Origin: Thermodesulfobacteriota bacterium
GTDB lineage: Bacteria; Desulfobacterota; SM23-61
Direction of reading: 5' to 3'
Assembly: GCA_030018715.1 (NCBI GenBank)
Contig: JASEHN010000097.1
Coordinates: 1-9,010 of the forward strand
Length of the DNA: 9,010 nucleotides
How positions within the stretch are numbered: position 1 is the first letter of the stretch; each line of letters begins with the position of its first letter. Positions 1 to 6,524 of the stretch are shown one piece after another. The position numbers and the translations under genes are program-made. A model generated the notes under the pieces. It was not told the DNA's origin and did no database searches. It saw nothing but the letters and a program-made list of their open reading frames with translations.

Positions 1-76
1 CTTCCCTTCTTTGTTTTACAAGGGCATCATCTTTAAAGTTTGTCCCAATTTCGCGCTCTTCTAACTTCATCCTCAT
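1..76 (-). CDS. Possible 5' end of a leftward gene, cut by the window edge
   Basis: Reading leftward from ATG at 76 (or a second ATG at 70), the frame stays open for about 25 codons to the window edge. The predicted start is charged and soluble-looking (MRMKLEEREIGTNF...). A GGTGAG stretch at 91-86 could be a ribosome binding site about 9 nt before the first ATG; the second ATG has GAGG directly against it, which is too close. An in-frame TAG at 103-101 limits any longer start. I do not recognise the protein from so short a piece. It could be chance, since 25 open codons is not strong evidence. Confidence 0.35.
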   Translation of the reverse strand, partial: MRMKLEEREIGTNFKDDALVKQRRE

Positions 77-222
77 GATAGAACACTCACCAGTTTGATA
101 CTAAAAATATCCCAAAGCCCTTTACTGACTGAACAATCAATCTCCTACACGATTTCAAAAACCTTGTCAAGAAAAAAATGAAGAGGTCTTACCAAACGAA
201 GTTCCATATTCCCGGTTCAGAT

Positions 223-333
223 TTAACCGTCGATCACTTTATATTCCCCAACCTTTTCCTGAGCCAAGCCACCTCCCGCCTGAGCCTGGGTCCAGTAAGC
301 GATCCCGTTCGGGCTCCGTCTATCACTGTGAAT
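223..333 (-). other. Short open frame with protein-like composition, possible gene remnant
   Basis: On the minus strand a 36-codon frame ends at TAA (225-223) and is bounded upstream by TGA (336-334). It has no ATG and no ribosome binding site. The translation (SPNGIAYWTQAQAGGG followed by LAQEKVGEYKVIDG) reads like the C-terminal end of a real protein rather than random sequence, but I cannot assign a family. It may be the decayed 3' end of a gene, or chance. Apart from this frame and the left-edge gene start, 1-378 shows nothing I can name. Confidence 0.18.
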
Positions 334-378
334 TCATCAATTTATTGAAAAGTGTAGAGTGGCAAGGGGCTCAGATCC

Positions 379-407
379 TTGACAAACATACAGTCGTGCT
401 GTATATT
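379..407 (+). promoter_or_regulatory. Sigma70-like promoter of the merR-htpX pair
   Basis: The -35 box is TTGACA (379-384). Two -10 readings are possible: TATATT (402-407) with a 17 bp spacer, or TATTTT (404-409) with a 19 bp spacer. The 19 bp version would be the lengthened spacer typical of promoters that MerR proteins activate by DNA distortion. The start codon of the MerR gene is about 65 nt downstream. Boxes are read directly; use by RNA polymerase is inferred. Confidence 0.7.
388..404. promoter_or_regulatory. Probable MerR-family operator (ATACAG-N5-CTGTAT)
   Basis: A perfect 6 bp inverted repeat, ATACAG (388-393) and CTGTAT (399-404), is separated by TCGTG. Outer matches extend it discontinuously (AAA at 384-386 against TTT at 406-408). 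It lies in the spacer between the -35 and -10 boxes, which is where MerR-family dimers classically bind. The gene it precedes encodes a MerR protein, so autoregulation and co-regulation of htpX is the natural reading. Confidence 0.68.
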
Positions 408-474
408 TTCATACAAATGGTTGCTCTGGATATTCCTTTAAAAAATTCTGAACGATTGGAAAAAGGGAATAAGG

Positions 475-912
475 ATGGACGGTAGGAGTTATACTATCGG
501 AGAGTTTGCCAGGCTGCTGGGAGTGAGTCCCAGGACAATCGATTTTTACACCCGGCAGGGACTCCTTAACCCTGAGCAGCCAGCTCGGGGGCATGGCTAC
601 CGGCATTATACCCAAGGGGACCGCGCCCGGGTGGCCTTGATCAAACAGCTTAAGGCGCGAAAATTCTCTCTGCAGGAAATCCGCCGGGTGTTGTATTCCC
701 CCAGCGGCCAGAAAGCTACATCGACCGTGGAAATCATGGAGCAGGTGACGCTCGATCTGGAGCGGCTGCAAAACCTTATCCAGAAAACCCGTTCCTCGAC
801 TTCTACCGCAGATCAACCAGCCATGCGCATTGTCGCTACCGAAGCTCTACAAAAGGCCACAGGCATCTGCTCGTTGCTCGTGGCCTTTTTACAAGATATC
901 CCGCTTCTATAG
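475..912 (+). CDS. MerR-family transcriptional regulator
   Basis: This 145-residue DNA-binding protein has the MerR layout. An N-terminal winged helix-turn-helix begins YTIGEFARLLGVSPRTIDFY (residues 6-25), followed by the wing and the segment GYRHYTQGDRARVALIKQL (41-59), then a helical dimerisation region from about residue 84. It has only one cysteine (C132, near the C-terminus) and no Cys cluster, so it does not look like a metal-binding CueR/ZntR-type sensor; the signal is unknown. The ATG at 475 is preceded by GGGAATAAGG. It is 24 bp upstream of the htpX-like gene on the same strand, so the two are probably co-transcribed from the promoter at 379, whose spacer holds a palindrome suited to this protein. 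It may control membrane stress or protease expression; that role is inferred from position only. Confidence 0.9.
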   Translation: MDGRSYTIGEFARLLGVSPRTIDFYTRQGLLNPEQPARGHGYRHYTQGDRARVALIKQLKARKFSLQEIRRVLYSPSGQKATSTVEIMEQVTLDLERLQNLIQKTRSSTSTADQPAMRIVATEALQKATGICSLLVAFLQDIPLL

Positions 913-936
913 CGGCCCAAAAGAGGAGGAAAAAAC

Positions 937-1803
937 ATGTCAGGTAACACTTTCAAAACCTTTATCTTGCTCGCCGGACTGAGCGCTCTCTTGCTGCTCA
1001 TTGGCCAGGCCCTCGGTGGGCGCTCCGGCCTTTACTTCGCTCTATTCATGGCTTTCATCATGAACATGGTGGGCTACTGGTTCAGCGACAAGATTGCCCT
1101 GGCCATGAGCGGGGCCAAGGAAATCTCCGTTAACCAAGCTCCTGAACTGCACCATATGGTGGAAAAGCTGTCTGTTCAGGCCAGCCTTCCCAAGCCCAGG
1201 GTATATATGATTCCCCAGGACACGCCCAACGCCTTTGCCACCGGCCGCAATCCGGAGCATGCCGCTGTCGCCGTAACCGACGGCCTCCTGCGCATCCTCA
1301 AGCCCGCTGAGTTAGAAGGCGTCCTGGCCCATGAGTTGGCCCACATTAAAAACCGGGATATCCTCATCAGCTCCGTGGCCGCGGTCATTGCCGGAGCCAT
1401 CAGTTATATGGCTACTATGGCCCAGTGGGGAGCTTTCCTGGGTATGGGCCGTGGGAATGATGATGAAGGAAGAGGCGGGGGGAATATCATTTCGGTCTTG
1501 TTGATGGCCATCATAGCGCCCATGGCCGCCATGCTCATCCAGATGGCTATTTCCCGCAGCCGGGAATATCAGGCGGATGCTACCGGAGCCAGAATCGTCG
1601 GCGTCGGCCGCCCGCTGGCCAACGCCCTGGTCAAATTGGAAAATTACAATAAACAATTGCCCATGCAGGTAAACCCGGCACAGGCCCAGATGTACATTGT
1701 CAATCCTCTCGCGGCTGGCGGATTCACCCGGCTCTTCAGCACTCATCCGCCTATCCAGGAAAGGGTAGCCCGCCTGATGGCCATGGAACCCATTAACCCC
1801 TAA
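937..1803 (+). CDS. htpX: HtpX-type M48 membrane zinc metalloprotease
   Basis: HtpX proteases sit in the cytoplasmic membrane and degrade misfolded or damaged membrane proteins. The 288-residue length is normal for the family. Visible features: hydrophobic segments at about 7-24, 31-48, 144-165 and 184-205; the zinc motif HELAH (H132, E133, H136) within VLAHELAHIKNRD; the third ligand E210 in SREYQAD (208-214); and the family's C-terminal FSTHPP (267-272). A glycine/acidic loop (GMGRGNDDEGRGGG, 169-182) lies between the third and fourth hydrophobic segments. AGGAGG at 924-929 lies 7 nt before the ATG. It follows a MerR regulator by 24 bp and ends before a hairpin terminator, so it forms a two-gene unit. 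HtpX is usually stress-controlled; here control by the adjacent MerR protein is likely but inferred. Confidence 0.95.
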   Translation: MSGNTFKTFILLAGLSALLLLIGQALGGRSGLYFALFMAFIMNMVGYWFSDKIALAMSGAKEISVNQAPELHHMVEKLSVQASLPKPRVYMIPQDTPNAFATGRNPEHAAVAVTDGLLRILKPAELEGVLAHELAHIKNRDILISSVAAVIAGAISYMATMAQWGAFLGMGRGNDDEGRGGGNIISVLLMAIIAPMAAMLIQMAISRSREYQADATGARIVGVGRPLANALVKLENYNKQLPMQVNPAQAQMYIVNPLAAGGFTRLFSTHPPIQERVARLMAMEPINP

Positions 1804-1835
1804 GGCGTCGTAGCCGGAAACAAATTAGATTGCAG

Positions 1836-1877
1836 ATTTGAGATTTCAGATTAAATTAATAATCCGAAATCCGAAAT
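1836..1877. repeat. AT-rich imperfect inverted repeat
   Basis: ATTTGAGATTTCAGATT (1836-1852) and AATCCGAAATCCGAAAT (1861-1877) are complementary at 14 of 17 positions around an 8 nt loop. Each arm is built from short GATTT/GAAAT units, so it is also an internal tandem repeat. It lies between the htpX stop and the terminator. The AATCCGAA word recurs at 8678-8685, which suggests a dispersed repeat type. Confidence 0.6.
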
Positions 1878-1899
1878 AAATCCAAAAACCAAATGCGCC

Positions 1900-1930
1900 A
1901 AAGCCGGTTTAATTTTAAGCCGGCTTTTTT
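1900..1930 (+). terminator. Rho-independent terminator after htpX
   Basis: AAAGCCGGTTTA (1900-1911) pairs with TAAGCCGGCTTT (1916-1927) as a 12 bp stem with one G-U pair and a 4 nt loop, followed by a T run through 1930. It lies about 96 nt past the htpX stop. The convergent PLP-enzyme gene ends at 1946, so the hairpin also sits downstream of that gene, but the U tract favours rightward termination; on the minus strand the stem is followed by GGCGCATTTGG, which is weak. Confidence 0.8.
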
Positions 1931-1945
1931 CTTTCTTGCCGCTCA

Positions 1946-3145
1946 TCAGCGACTTTTTTCCAAGGCTTTTTCCAGGTCGCCGATAATCTCGGCGGCCTCT
2001 TCAATCCCTGCGGAAAGGCGCACCAGGCTGTCACTAATCCCTACCTTCGCTCGCTCTTCCGGTGGCAGGGCCCGATGGGAAGACATGGGCGGGTAAAGGA
2101 CTAAACTGTAAACATCGCCGAGCGTGGTCGCCGGGATGATGAGTTCCAGGGCTTCCATGAACCGAAAAACTTCTGTTCGCCCGGCATCCTTGATTTCGAA
2201 GGAAATCATCCCCCCGAAAATTCCCGGCGGAAAGAGCCTTTGGGCCAGTTCATGCTGGGGATGGCTGGCCAGGCCGGGGTAATTTACCCGGGCGATACGC
2301 GGATGGCCTTCCAGCCATCTGGCCACCTCCAGGGCATTCTGGCAATGCTGGCGCATGCGCAGAGGAAGGGTTTTCAGCCCCCGGAGGGTCAGCCAGGCTT
2401 CGGTGGGTCCCAAGTTTCCTCCGGTCATTTTAATGATCTCGTGGAGGGTGGCGTGATTCTCCCTGGATGTCACCACCGCTCCCCCGAGGACATCCCCATG
2501 TCCTCCGATGTATTTCGTGGTGGAGTGAACACAGAAGTCCACTCCGTGTTTGAGAGGCTGGAAAAGGACGGGCGTGGCAAAGGTATTGTCCACGATTACT
2601 TTCGCCCCAGCCTGATGAACTATGCGGCTGATCGCGGGAATGTCCGCGACTTTCATCAGGGGGTTGGAGATGGTTTCCAGGATGACCGCAACCGGCCTGG
2701 TTTCAGATAGAGTTTTGGCGAATTTCTCAAGGTTGGTAACGTCCACGAAGTGCGTCCGCACCCCGAGTTCCGGGAACAGCCGGGAACAGATGGCGTAAGT
2801 GGCTCCATAAATATCGTAGGCTGCAAGGAGTGAAGCTCCAGCTTTGACCCCGGCAGCAAGCAGGCTGGCGTGGACAGCCGCCATTCCCGAACCGAATGTT
2901 ATAGCGGCTTCTCCTCCCTCCAGGTCAGCTAGGGCTTCTTCCAGGGCGGAGTTCGTAGGGTTCCCATACCGGGTGTAAACGTAGCCTTCGCGTTCATTGG
3001 CAAAAACTCCATCCAGGTCTTTTACATCCTCATAAAAAAAACCCACAGTTTGGTAGATGGGCGTGGAGACCGGCTGGAAATCCGGTTTGGGCCGTCGCTC
3101 CCCGGAATGTACCGCCCGGGTAAAAATTGATTTCCCCTTGGCCAT
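1946..3145 (-). CDS. PLP-dependent trans-sulfuration enzyme (methionine gamma-lyase / cystathionine gamma-synthase type)
   Basis: A fold-type I PLP enzyme of the Cys/Met metabolism family, 399 residues as expected. Visible features: TRYGNPT (58-64); FGSGMAA (84-90) for cofactor phosphate; Y113 in IYGAT, the stacking/catalytic Tyr; VIVDNTFATP with D186, which pairs with the pyridine nitrogen; STTKYIGGHGD with Schiff-base lysine K211; and LVRLSAGIE with R376 for the substrate carboxylate. The methionine gamma-lyase signature cysteine after Y-G is Ala115 here, and the usual MTHS/MTHA segment reads MSSHRALPPEER (354-365). Specificity is therefore open: it could release methanethiol or H2S, make cystathionine, or sulfhydrylate acylhomoserine. 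The start is set at 3145 by AAGGAGGG at 3158-3151; a 27-codon upstream extension would read through a dispersed repeat and is rejected. It is the last gene of the leftward series. Confidence 0.9.
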   Translation of the reverse strand: MAKGKSIFTRAVHSGERRPKPDFQPVSTPIYQTVGFFYEDVKDLDGVFANEREGYVYTRYGNPTNSALEEALADLEGGEAAITFGSGMAAVHASLLAAGVKAGASLLAAYDIYGATYAICSRLFPELGVRTHFVDVTNLEKFAKTLSETRPVAVILETISNPLMKVADIPAISRIVHQAGAKVIVDNTFATPVLFQPLKHGVDFCVHSTTKYIGGHGDVLGGAVVTSRENHATLHEIIKMTGGNLGPTEAWLTLRGLKTLPLRMRQHCQNALEVARWLEGHPRIARVNYPGLASHPQHELAQRLFPPGIFGGMISFEIKDAGRTEVFRFMEALELIIPATTLGDVYSLVLYPPMSSHRALPPEERAKVGISDSLVRLSAGIEEAAEIIGDLEKALEKSR

Positions 3146-3180
3146 TGTGCCCCTCCTTAAGCCTTGATTCATTACTTTAT

Positions 3181-3302
3181 TTACCGCAGAGAACGCTGAG
3201 AACACAGAGACGAACTGAAAAAACATGGTTTAGAAATCAAATTTTAAAATGGCATCTTTTAATTTATCTATTTCTCTGCGGTCTTTGCGTGCTCTGCGGT
3301 AA
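3181..3302. repeat. Long inverted repeat of the CCGCAGAG type
   Basis: The 30 nt arms at 3181-3210 and 3273-3302 are complementary at 25 of 30 positions and are built around TTACCGCAGAG / CTCTGCGGTAA, with further CAGAG units inside. The spacer is 62 nt and AT-rich. It fills almost all of the gap between the flavoprotein gene and the PLP-enzyme gene. I recall CCGCAGAGACGCAGAG-type sequences as common dispersed repeats in bacterial genomes, including anaerobes; function is unknown. It could fold as a large stem in the transcript between the two genes. Confidence 0.75.
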
Positions 3303-3311
3303 AAAATTAAA

Positions 3312-4277
3312 TTAAATAACAGATAGTTTTTTCCGCAGTTCCTCGGCCTGGTTGACAATTCCTTCAATAATGTCCTTCATGGGCATCACTTTCTTCACCA
3401 GGCCTACTCCCTGCCCGCAGGAAATGACCCCGGCGTTCAGGTCTCCTTCCTGGAACATTCTCTTGGCCTTCTCTCCGGCAGCCACCTGAATGATCTCCTG
3501 CAAGCCGGCCTGTTGTTTTTCTATTTCGGCCAATTTCTTAGCCACTTCGTTGACCCACACCCGGTGGGAATTTTGAATGCTGCGCATGACGATCATGGTA
3601 TCCAGCTCGGTGGCCTCGATCAAAGCCTGTTTTAATTTGGGATGTATGGGACATTCTTCGGCAACCAACAAGGAAGTTCCCATGATCACCCCTTGCGCCC
3701 CTAAGGCCAGCAAAGCTAAGAATCCGCGGCCATCGGCCACTCCTCCTCCGCCGATCACCGGAATTTTCAGGGCGTCCACCACCCGCGGCACGAGGCACAG
3801 GGTAGTGATATCCAGGGTGCCGGTGGCCCCGCCGTTTTCATATCCCACCACAGTCACGGCATCCGCCCCGATCGATTGGGCCTTCAAAGCATAACGAACC
3901 CCCACGCACTTATGAATGAGGATGATGCCCTGGGCCTTGAGATCTCTGGCCAACTCTTCCGGGGCCTTGTGGCCGGATGTTTCCACAATCTTAATCCCTT
4001 CGTCGAAGATGACCTCCAGGTATTCCCGATTGTCAATCGGCCGCATAGCCGGAAATAAATTTAAATTAACGGCAAAGGGTTTGTCGGTCATTCCTTTGAG
4101 CTTTTTTATTTCCCGGCGAAACTCTTCTTTGGTCTGAAAAATGGCCGAGGCTAAAACGCCGAGACCTCCCGCATTTGCAGAGGCTGCCACCATCTCGGCC
4201 CGGGAAAGGTGCATCATGGTGCCGACAACGATGGGATACTTGATGCCCAGCATCTCTGTGATCCTGGTCTGGAACAT
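3312..4277 (-). CDS. Nitronate monooxygenase / FabK-like FMN TIM-barrel protein
   Basis: This 321-residue protein belongs to the NMO/2-nitropropane dioxygenase superfamily, which includes nitronate monooxygenases and FabK enoyl-ACP reductases and binds FMN in a TIM barrel. Visible features: the N-terminal ITEMLGIKYPIVVGTMMHLS; VNLNLF (70-75); HKCVGVRYALKAQSIGADAV (122-141); the phosphate-binding VIGGGGVADGRG (174-185) and VIMGTSLLVAEE (197-208); and the C-terminal GVISCGQGVGLV (283-294). The usual GGHxG motif with the catalytic His reads GGATG (149-153), so that His is Ala151. Nitronate oxidation is thus doubtful, and a reductase acting on a CoA or ACP thioester or another anaerobic substrate is possible. 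The ATG at 4277 has AAAGGAGGG just upstream; an ATG 22 codons earlier lacks a good site and overlaps a repeat. Confidence 0.87.
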   Translation of the reverse strand: MFQTRITEMLGIKYPIVVGTMMHLSRAEMVAASANAGGLGVLASAIFQTKEEFRREIKKLKGMTDKPFAVNLNLFPAMRPIDNREYLEVIFDEGIKIVETSGHKAPEELARDLKAQGIILIHKCVGVRYALKAQSIGADAVTVVGYENGGATGTLDITTLCLVPRVVDALKIPVIGGGGVADGRGFLALLALGAQGVIMGTSLLVAEECPIHPKLKQALIEATELDTMIVMRSIQNSHRVWVNEVAKKLAEIEKQQAGLQEIIQVAAGEKAKRMFQEGDLNAGVISCGQGVGLVKKVMPMKDIIEGIVNQAEELRKKLSVI

Positions 4278-4302
4278 TGTTCCCTCCTTTATTATATTTG
4301 GG

Positions 4303-4332
4303 GCGCCGATTGGCGCAGATAAACGCGGATAA
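4303..4332. repeat. Dispersed-repeat-like motif with small hairpin upstream of the flavoprotein gene
   Basis: GCGCC-GATT-GGCGC (4303-4316) is a perfect 5 bp hairpin. It is followed by AGATAAACGCGGATAA, so on the minus strand it reads TTATCCGCGTTTATCTGCGC, which I recall as a common dispersed intergenic repeat type. The rest of the 213 bp gap between this gene and the next (4278-4490) shows no clear promoter. Confidence 0.45.
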
Positions 4333-4490
4333 CATTTTTTCACAGGAATGACTTGTTTCTATTTTACTTACTGAGTGAATACCCGATTTGCTTTGGATAG
4401 GTTTCAGCTCAATCTCTTTCTTCATTTTGGCCCAAAGAATCGCTCAACTTAGGTGCTAATTGCCCATTGCTTTTTCCTTTTCTCCATTAT

Positions 4491-5360
4491 CTATTCTTCC
4501 ATCGGAATTTTCGATTCGCAAGGAACACCTGTCTGGCAAAGCCCGCAACCATATCCATCGAAACCAAATTGAGCTTTCACGTAATCCGCAGTAACCGGGT
4601 GCAGATAACTTTTGCATTTCACTTTGTCGTGGCCCTCCCTGCTCAGGGCTCCTGTGGGACAACGCTTTATGCATTTCCCGCAGATCCCTTGGGAAAAAAA
4701 TAAGCAATACGCCTGATGGTTCTTATAGGGTCGATCTGTAGGTGGAATCCTGATTTGGGCCACAATCGAACCGCAACGCATTGCTTTCCCCCGGGGGGTG
4801 ATAAGGCCATCGCAAAGCCCAAAAGTTCCCAAACCGGAGGCATAAGCGGCATGCCGCTCAGACCAGGTGGAGGCGAAACCATAACGATCCGAGTCTTTCC
4901 ATTCCCAAAGAGGAGAAATCATGGGCGCCACGGCCTTGATCCCCTTCTCCTGTAAAACCGCTATCACCTGCTTGCGCAGTTTTACATTGACCTCCTCCCC
5001 AAATATCCGCGTCCTCGCCCATCTTTCAGAGGGGTAAGCAGTTTCTTGGCGATTGTCAGCCTTTGTCCTTTCGGTCTGGGGCAAAATCCAGCTGATGACA
5101 GACAGTTCATCCGCCGTTACGGTTAATTCCGGAAAGGTCTTACTGAATATTTCCAGAGGGGTCCAGTGAAAAGCCCCGACATGTTCCTTGAAATCCTGGT
5201 AGAGAGGATCATCCCCCCTGGAGAATCCTACAAGCGGATCCGCCCAGGCCTTCTCATTGTCTGCATTTTTCATCGTGTTTTCCGGGGATTGGTTAATGAA
5301 ATCGGTGATCAAATTTTTCATCCAGATGGCCTGATCCTGGGTTTGGCGATTTGCCTCCAT
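4491..5360 (-). CDS. QueG-like [4Fe-4S] protein (COG1600 / reductive dehalogenase-like family), divergent
   Basis: A 289-residue soluble protein with no Tat or other signal. The C-terminal half carries the family signature ASGLGTFGLCDGLITPRGKA (174-193), then a first cluster motif C219-x7-C227-x2-C230-x3-C234-P and a second set C249, C272-x2-C275-x5-C281. The family (epoxyqueuosine reductase QueG and soluble relatives of reductive dehalogenases) uses two [4Fe-4S] clusters and often cobalamin. The stretch before GLG reads TWSERHAAYASGLG, without the Asp that I recall as the QueG proton donor (tentative hand alignment), so this is probably not QueG itself; the substrate is unknown. The ATG at 5360 follows AGGAGG (5371-5366) by 5 nt. 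A longer start at 5471 would begin inside a repeat and is rejected. Together with the related gene at 7559-6525 it brackets the nitroreductase. Confidence 0.8.
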   Translation of the reverse strand: MEANRQTQDQAIWMKNLITDFINQSPENTMKNADNEKAWADPLVGFSRGDDPLYQDFKEHVGAFHWTPLEIFSKTFPELTVTADELSVISWILPQTERTKADNRQETAYPSERWARTRIFGEEVNVKLRKQVIAVLQEKGIKAVAPMISPLWEWKDSDRYGFASTWSERHAAYASGLGTFGLCDGLITPRGKAMRCGSIVAQIRIPPTDRPYKNHQAYCLFFSQGICGKCIKRCPTGALSREGHDKVKCKSYLHPVTADYVKAQFGFDGYGCGLCQTGVPCESKIPMEE

Positions 5361-5447
5361 TTTTTCCTCCTGTAATCGTAAAATAGTTTCAAGTTTTAGG
5401 TTTGAAGTTATTAACTCGATTGTATAAGAATTTCCTTTTTTAACTTT

Positions 5448-5590
5448 GATGGCCTCGTAAAAAGTCGTCACTCCGGTGAAAACCGGAGTCCAGAGGTTTG
5501 ATAACTCCTTGAAATAACTGTCCGCCTGAGGCGGACGGCTTTCGCCGGAATGACATAATGAAGGGAATTCTGACTTTTTACGAGATCATC
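5448..5590. repeat. MITE-like element with 19 bp imperfect terminal inverted repeats
   Basis: The left end GATGGCCTCGTAAAAAGTC (5448-5466) matches the reverse complement of the right end (5572-5590) at 17 of 19 positions, with 13 perfect (CTCGTAAAAAGTC). Inside are a second inverted pair (5467-5484 with 5537-5554, 15 of 18), a perfect 7 bp hairpin with a GAAA tetraloop (CTCCGGT-GAAA-ACCGGAG, 5471-5488) and another perfect hairpin, TCCGCC-TGA-GGCGGA (5521-5535). A relative with the same end sequence lies at 8708-8825. No coding capacity. It fills most of the 235 bp gap between the nitroreductase and the next gene. Confidence 0.78.
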
Positions 5591-5595
5591 AAATT

Positions 5596-6477
5596 TTATT
5601 CCTTAAATTCTCCGACCCAAGTGCTTTTCGCCGGATTGCGCGCAACCAGTTTCAAATACTCAACAGCCGGGTAGCCCACCGTGAAAGCTATGAGAGCCTT
5701 GTGATCTGATGGAATCCCCAACATCTTCTTTAATTCCTCGGTGTTTTCGATGGCCCAGATGAGGAAGGCGATATAGCAAGTCCCCAGGCTCAAAGTCTCC
5801 GCCAAAAGGACCATTTGGGTAGAGGCGATTGCGGCATCCACCTCGGGGGTCGTGGCCAGGTTCTTTTTTATGTGGATTATTATTAAGGCCGGTGCCTGAT
5901 GGAGAAGTTGGTCAACTCCTCCCGCCCATTTTTGGGCGATCCGTTCCCAGACAGCAGGAAGATTCTGCCTGGAAGTCAACTCCTCGGGCAGAGGCTTTTT
6001 CAAGCGGTTGTGCTGGTCTATGACTTCTTGAATTGCTTTTCCCTGCTTTTGCAGGCTCTGAATGGCCAGCGTGCAAACTTTATCTAAAACATTTCTTCCA
6101 CTGACCACGACGTATTCACAGGCCTGTCGGTTGGATCCCGTTGGGGCGAAGCGTCCCGCCTCAATCAGCATTTTCAATTTTTCTTTTTCCACGGGTTTAT
6201 CCTGGTACAACCTGAGGCTGCGGCGGCTCCGCAAGAAGCGAAAGAAAGGGGCGGCGGGGGGGATCTCCTCCTTGCTCGGTACGGGTGTAAACTCCTCATT
6301 TCCTAAAGAGAACCGGGGGGCATCTGTTGGGCAGACCGCCTTGCAGTGGCCGCAATAGAGGCACATGGCGGGATCGATGATTTGGACCGAATTCTCCCTT
6401 TCCTGGATGATCCTCCGGACGCAGACGGATATACAGAGACCGCATTTCGTGCATATATTTTCGTCGATTGATATCAA
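5596..6477 (-). CDS. Nitroreductase-family flavoprotein with N-terminal 2[4Fe-4S] ferredoxin domain
   Basis: A 293-residue fusion. Residues 1-55 are a bacterial-type ferredoxin with two cluster motifs, C9-x2-C12-x2-C15-x3-C19 and C39-x2-C42-x2-C45-x3-C49-P. Residues 80-290 are a nitroreductase fold (FMN): RSRRSLRLYQDKPVE (83-97), AGRFAPTGSNRQ (107-118) and FTVGYP (265-270). The ferredoxin part probably passes electrons straight to the flavin, so the enzyme can use ferredoxin-level reductant rather than NAD(P)H. The start is TTG at 6477: AGGAGG lies 5 nt before it, a TAG is four codons upstream, and the next in-frame Met would cut off the first cluster. It lies 47 bp after the QueG-like gene and is probably in the same transcript. 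The substrate is unknown; nitro compounds, quinones and enones are typical for the family. Confidence 0.88.
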   Translation of the reverse strand: MISIDENICTKCGLCISVCVRRIIQERENSVQIIDPAMCLYCGHCKAVCPTDAPRFSLGNEEFTPVPSKEEIPPAAPFFRFLRSRRSLRLYQDKPVEKEKLKMLIEAGRFAPTGSNRQACEYVVVSGRNVLDKVCTLAIQSLQKQGKAIQEVIDQHNRLKKPLPEELTSRQNLPAVWERIAQKWAGGVDQLLHQAPALIIIHIKKNLATTPEVDAAIASTQMVLLAETLSLGTCYIAFLIWAIENTEELKKMLGIPSDHKALIAFTVGYPAVEYLKLVARNPAKSTWVGEFKE

Positions 6478-6482
6478 TTCAG

Positions 6483-6488
6483 CCTCCT
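6483..6488 (-). promoter_or_regulatory. Ribosome binding site that fixes a TTG start
   Basis: AGGAGG on the minus strand lies 5 nt before TTG at 6477. With the TAG at 6489-6487 closing the frame upstream, it makes TTG the only start that keeps both ferredoxin cluster motifs. Confidence 0.8.
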
Positions 6489-6524
6489 ATAGGGTGAAAG
6501 ATTAAACTTCAGGGCATTTATGAA

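Noticed and set aside
409..816. 135-codon minus-strand frame opposite the MerR gene
   Set aside because: It overlaps a clear MerR protein with its own promoter and has no recognisable domain.
2240..2710. 156-codon plus-strand frame opposite the PLP enzyme
   Set aside because: Antisense shadow of a well-conserved enzyme; no family resemblance.
3146..3226. 27-codon N-terminal extension of the PLP enzyme
   Set aside because: It reads through the dispersed repeat; the ATG at 3145 has a strong AAGGAGGG site and gives the normal family length.
3127..3315. 62-codon plus-strand frame between the flavoprotein and PLP genes
   Set aside because: It is produced by the CCGCAGAG-type inverted repeat, whose translation gives an LCGLCVLCG pattern; it also overlaps the start of the PLP-enzyme gene.
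5361..5471. 37-codon N-terminal extension of the second QueG-like protein
   Set aside because: It starts inside the MITE-like element and lacks a ribosome binding site; the ATG at 5360 has AGGAGG at proper spacing.
5448..5590. CRISPR or tRNA-like structure in the repeat-rich gap
   Set aside because: There is only one copy of each unit, with no regular spacers; the hairpins do not form a cloverleaf and there is no CCA or T-loop signature.
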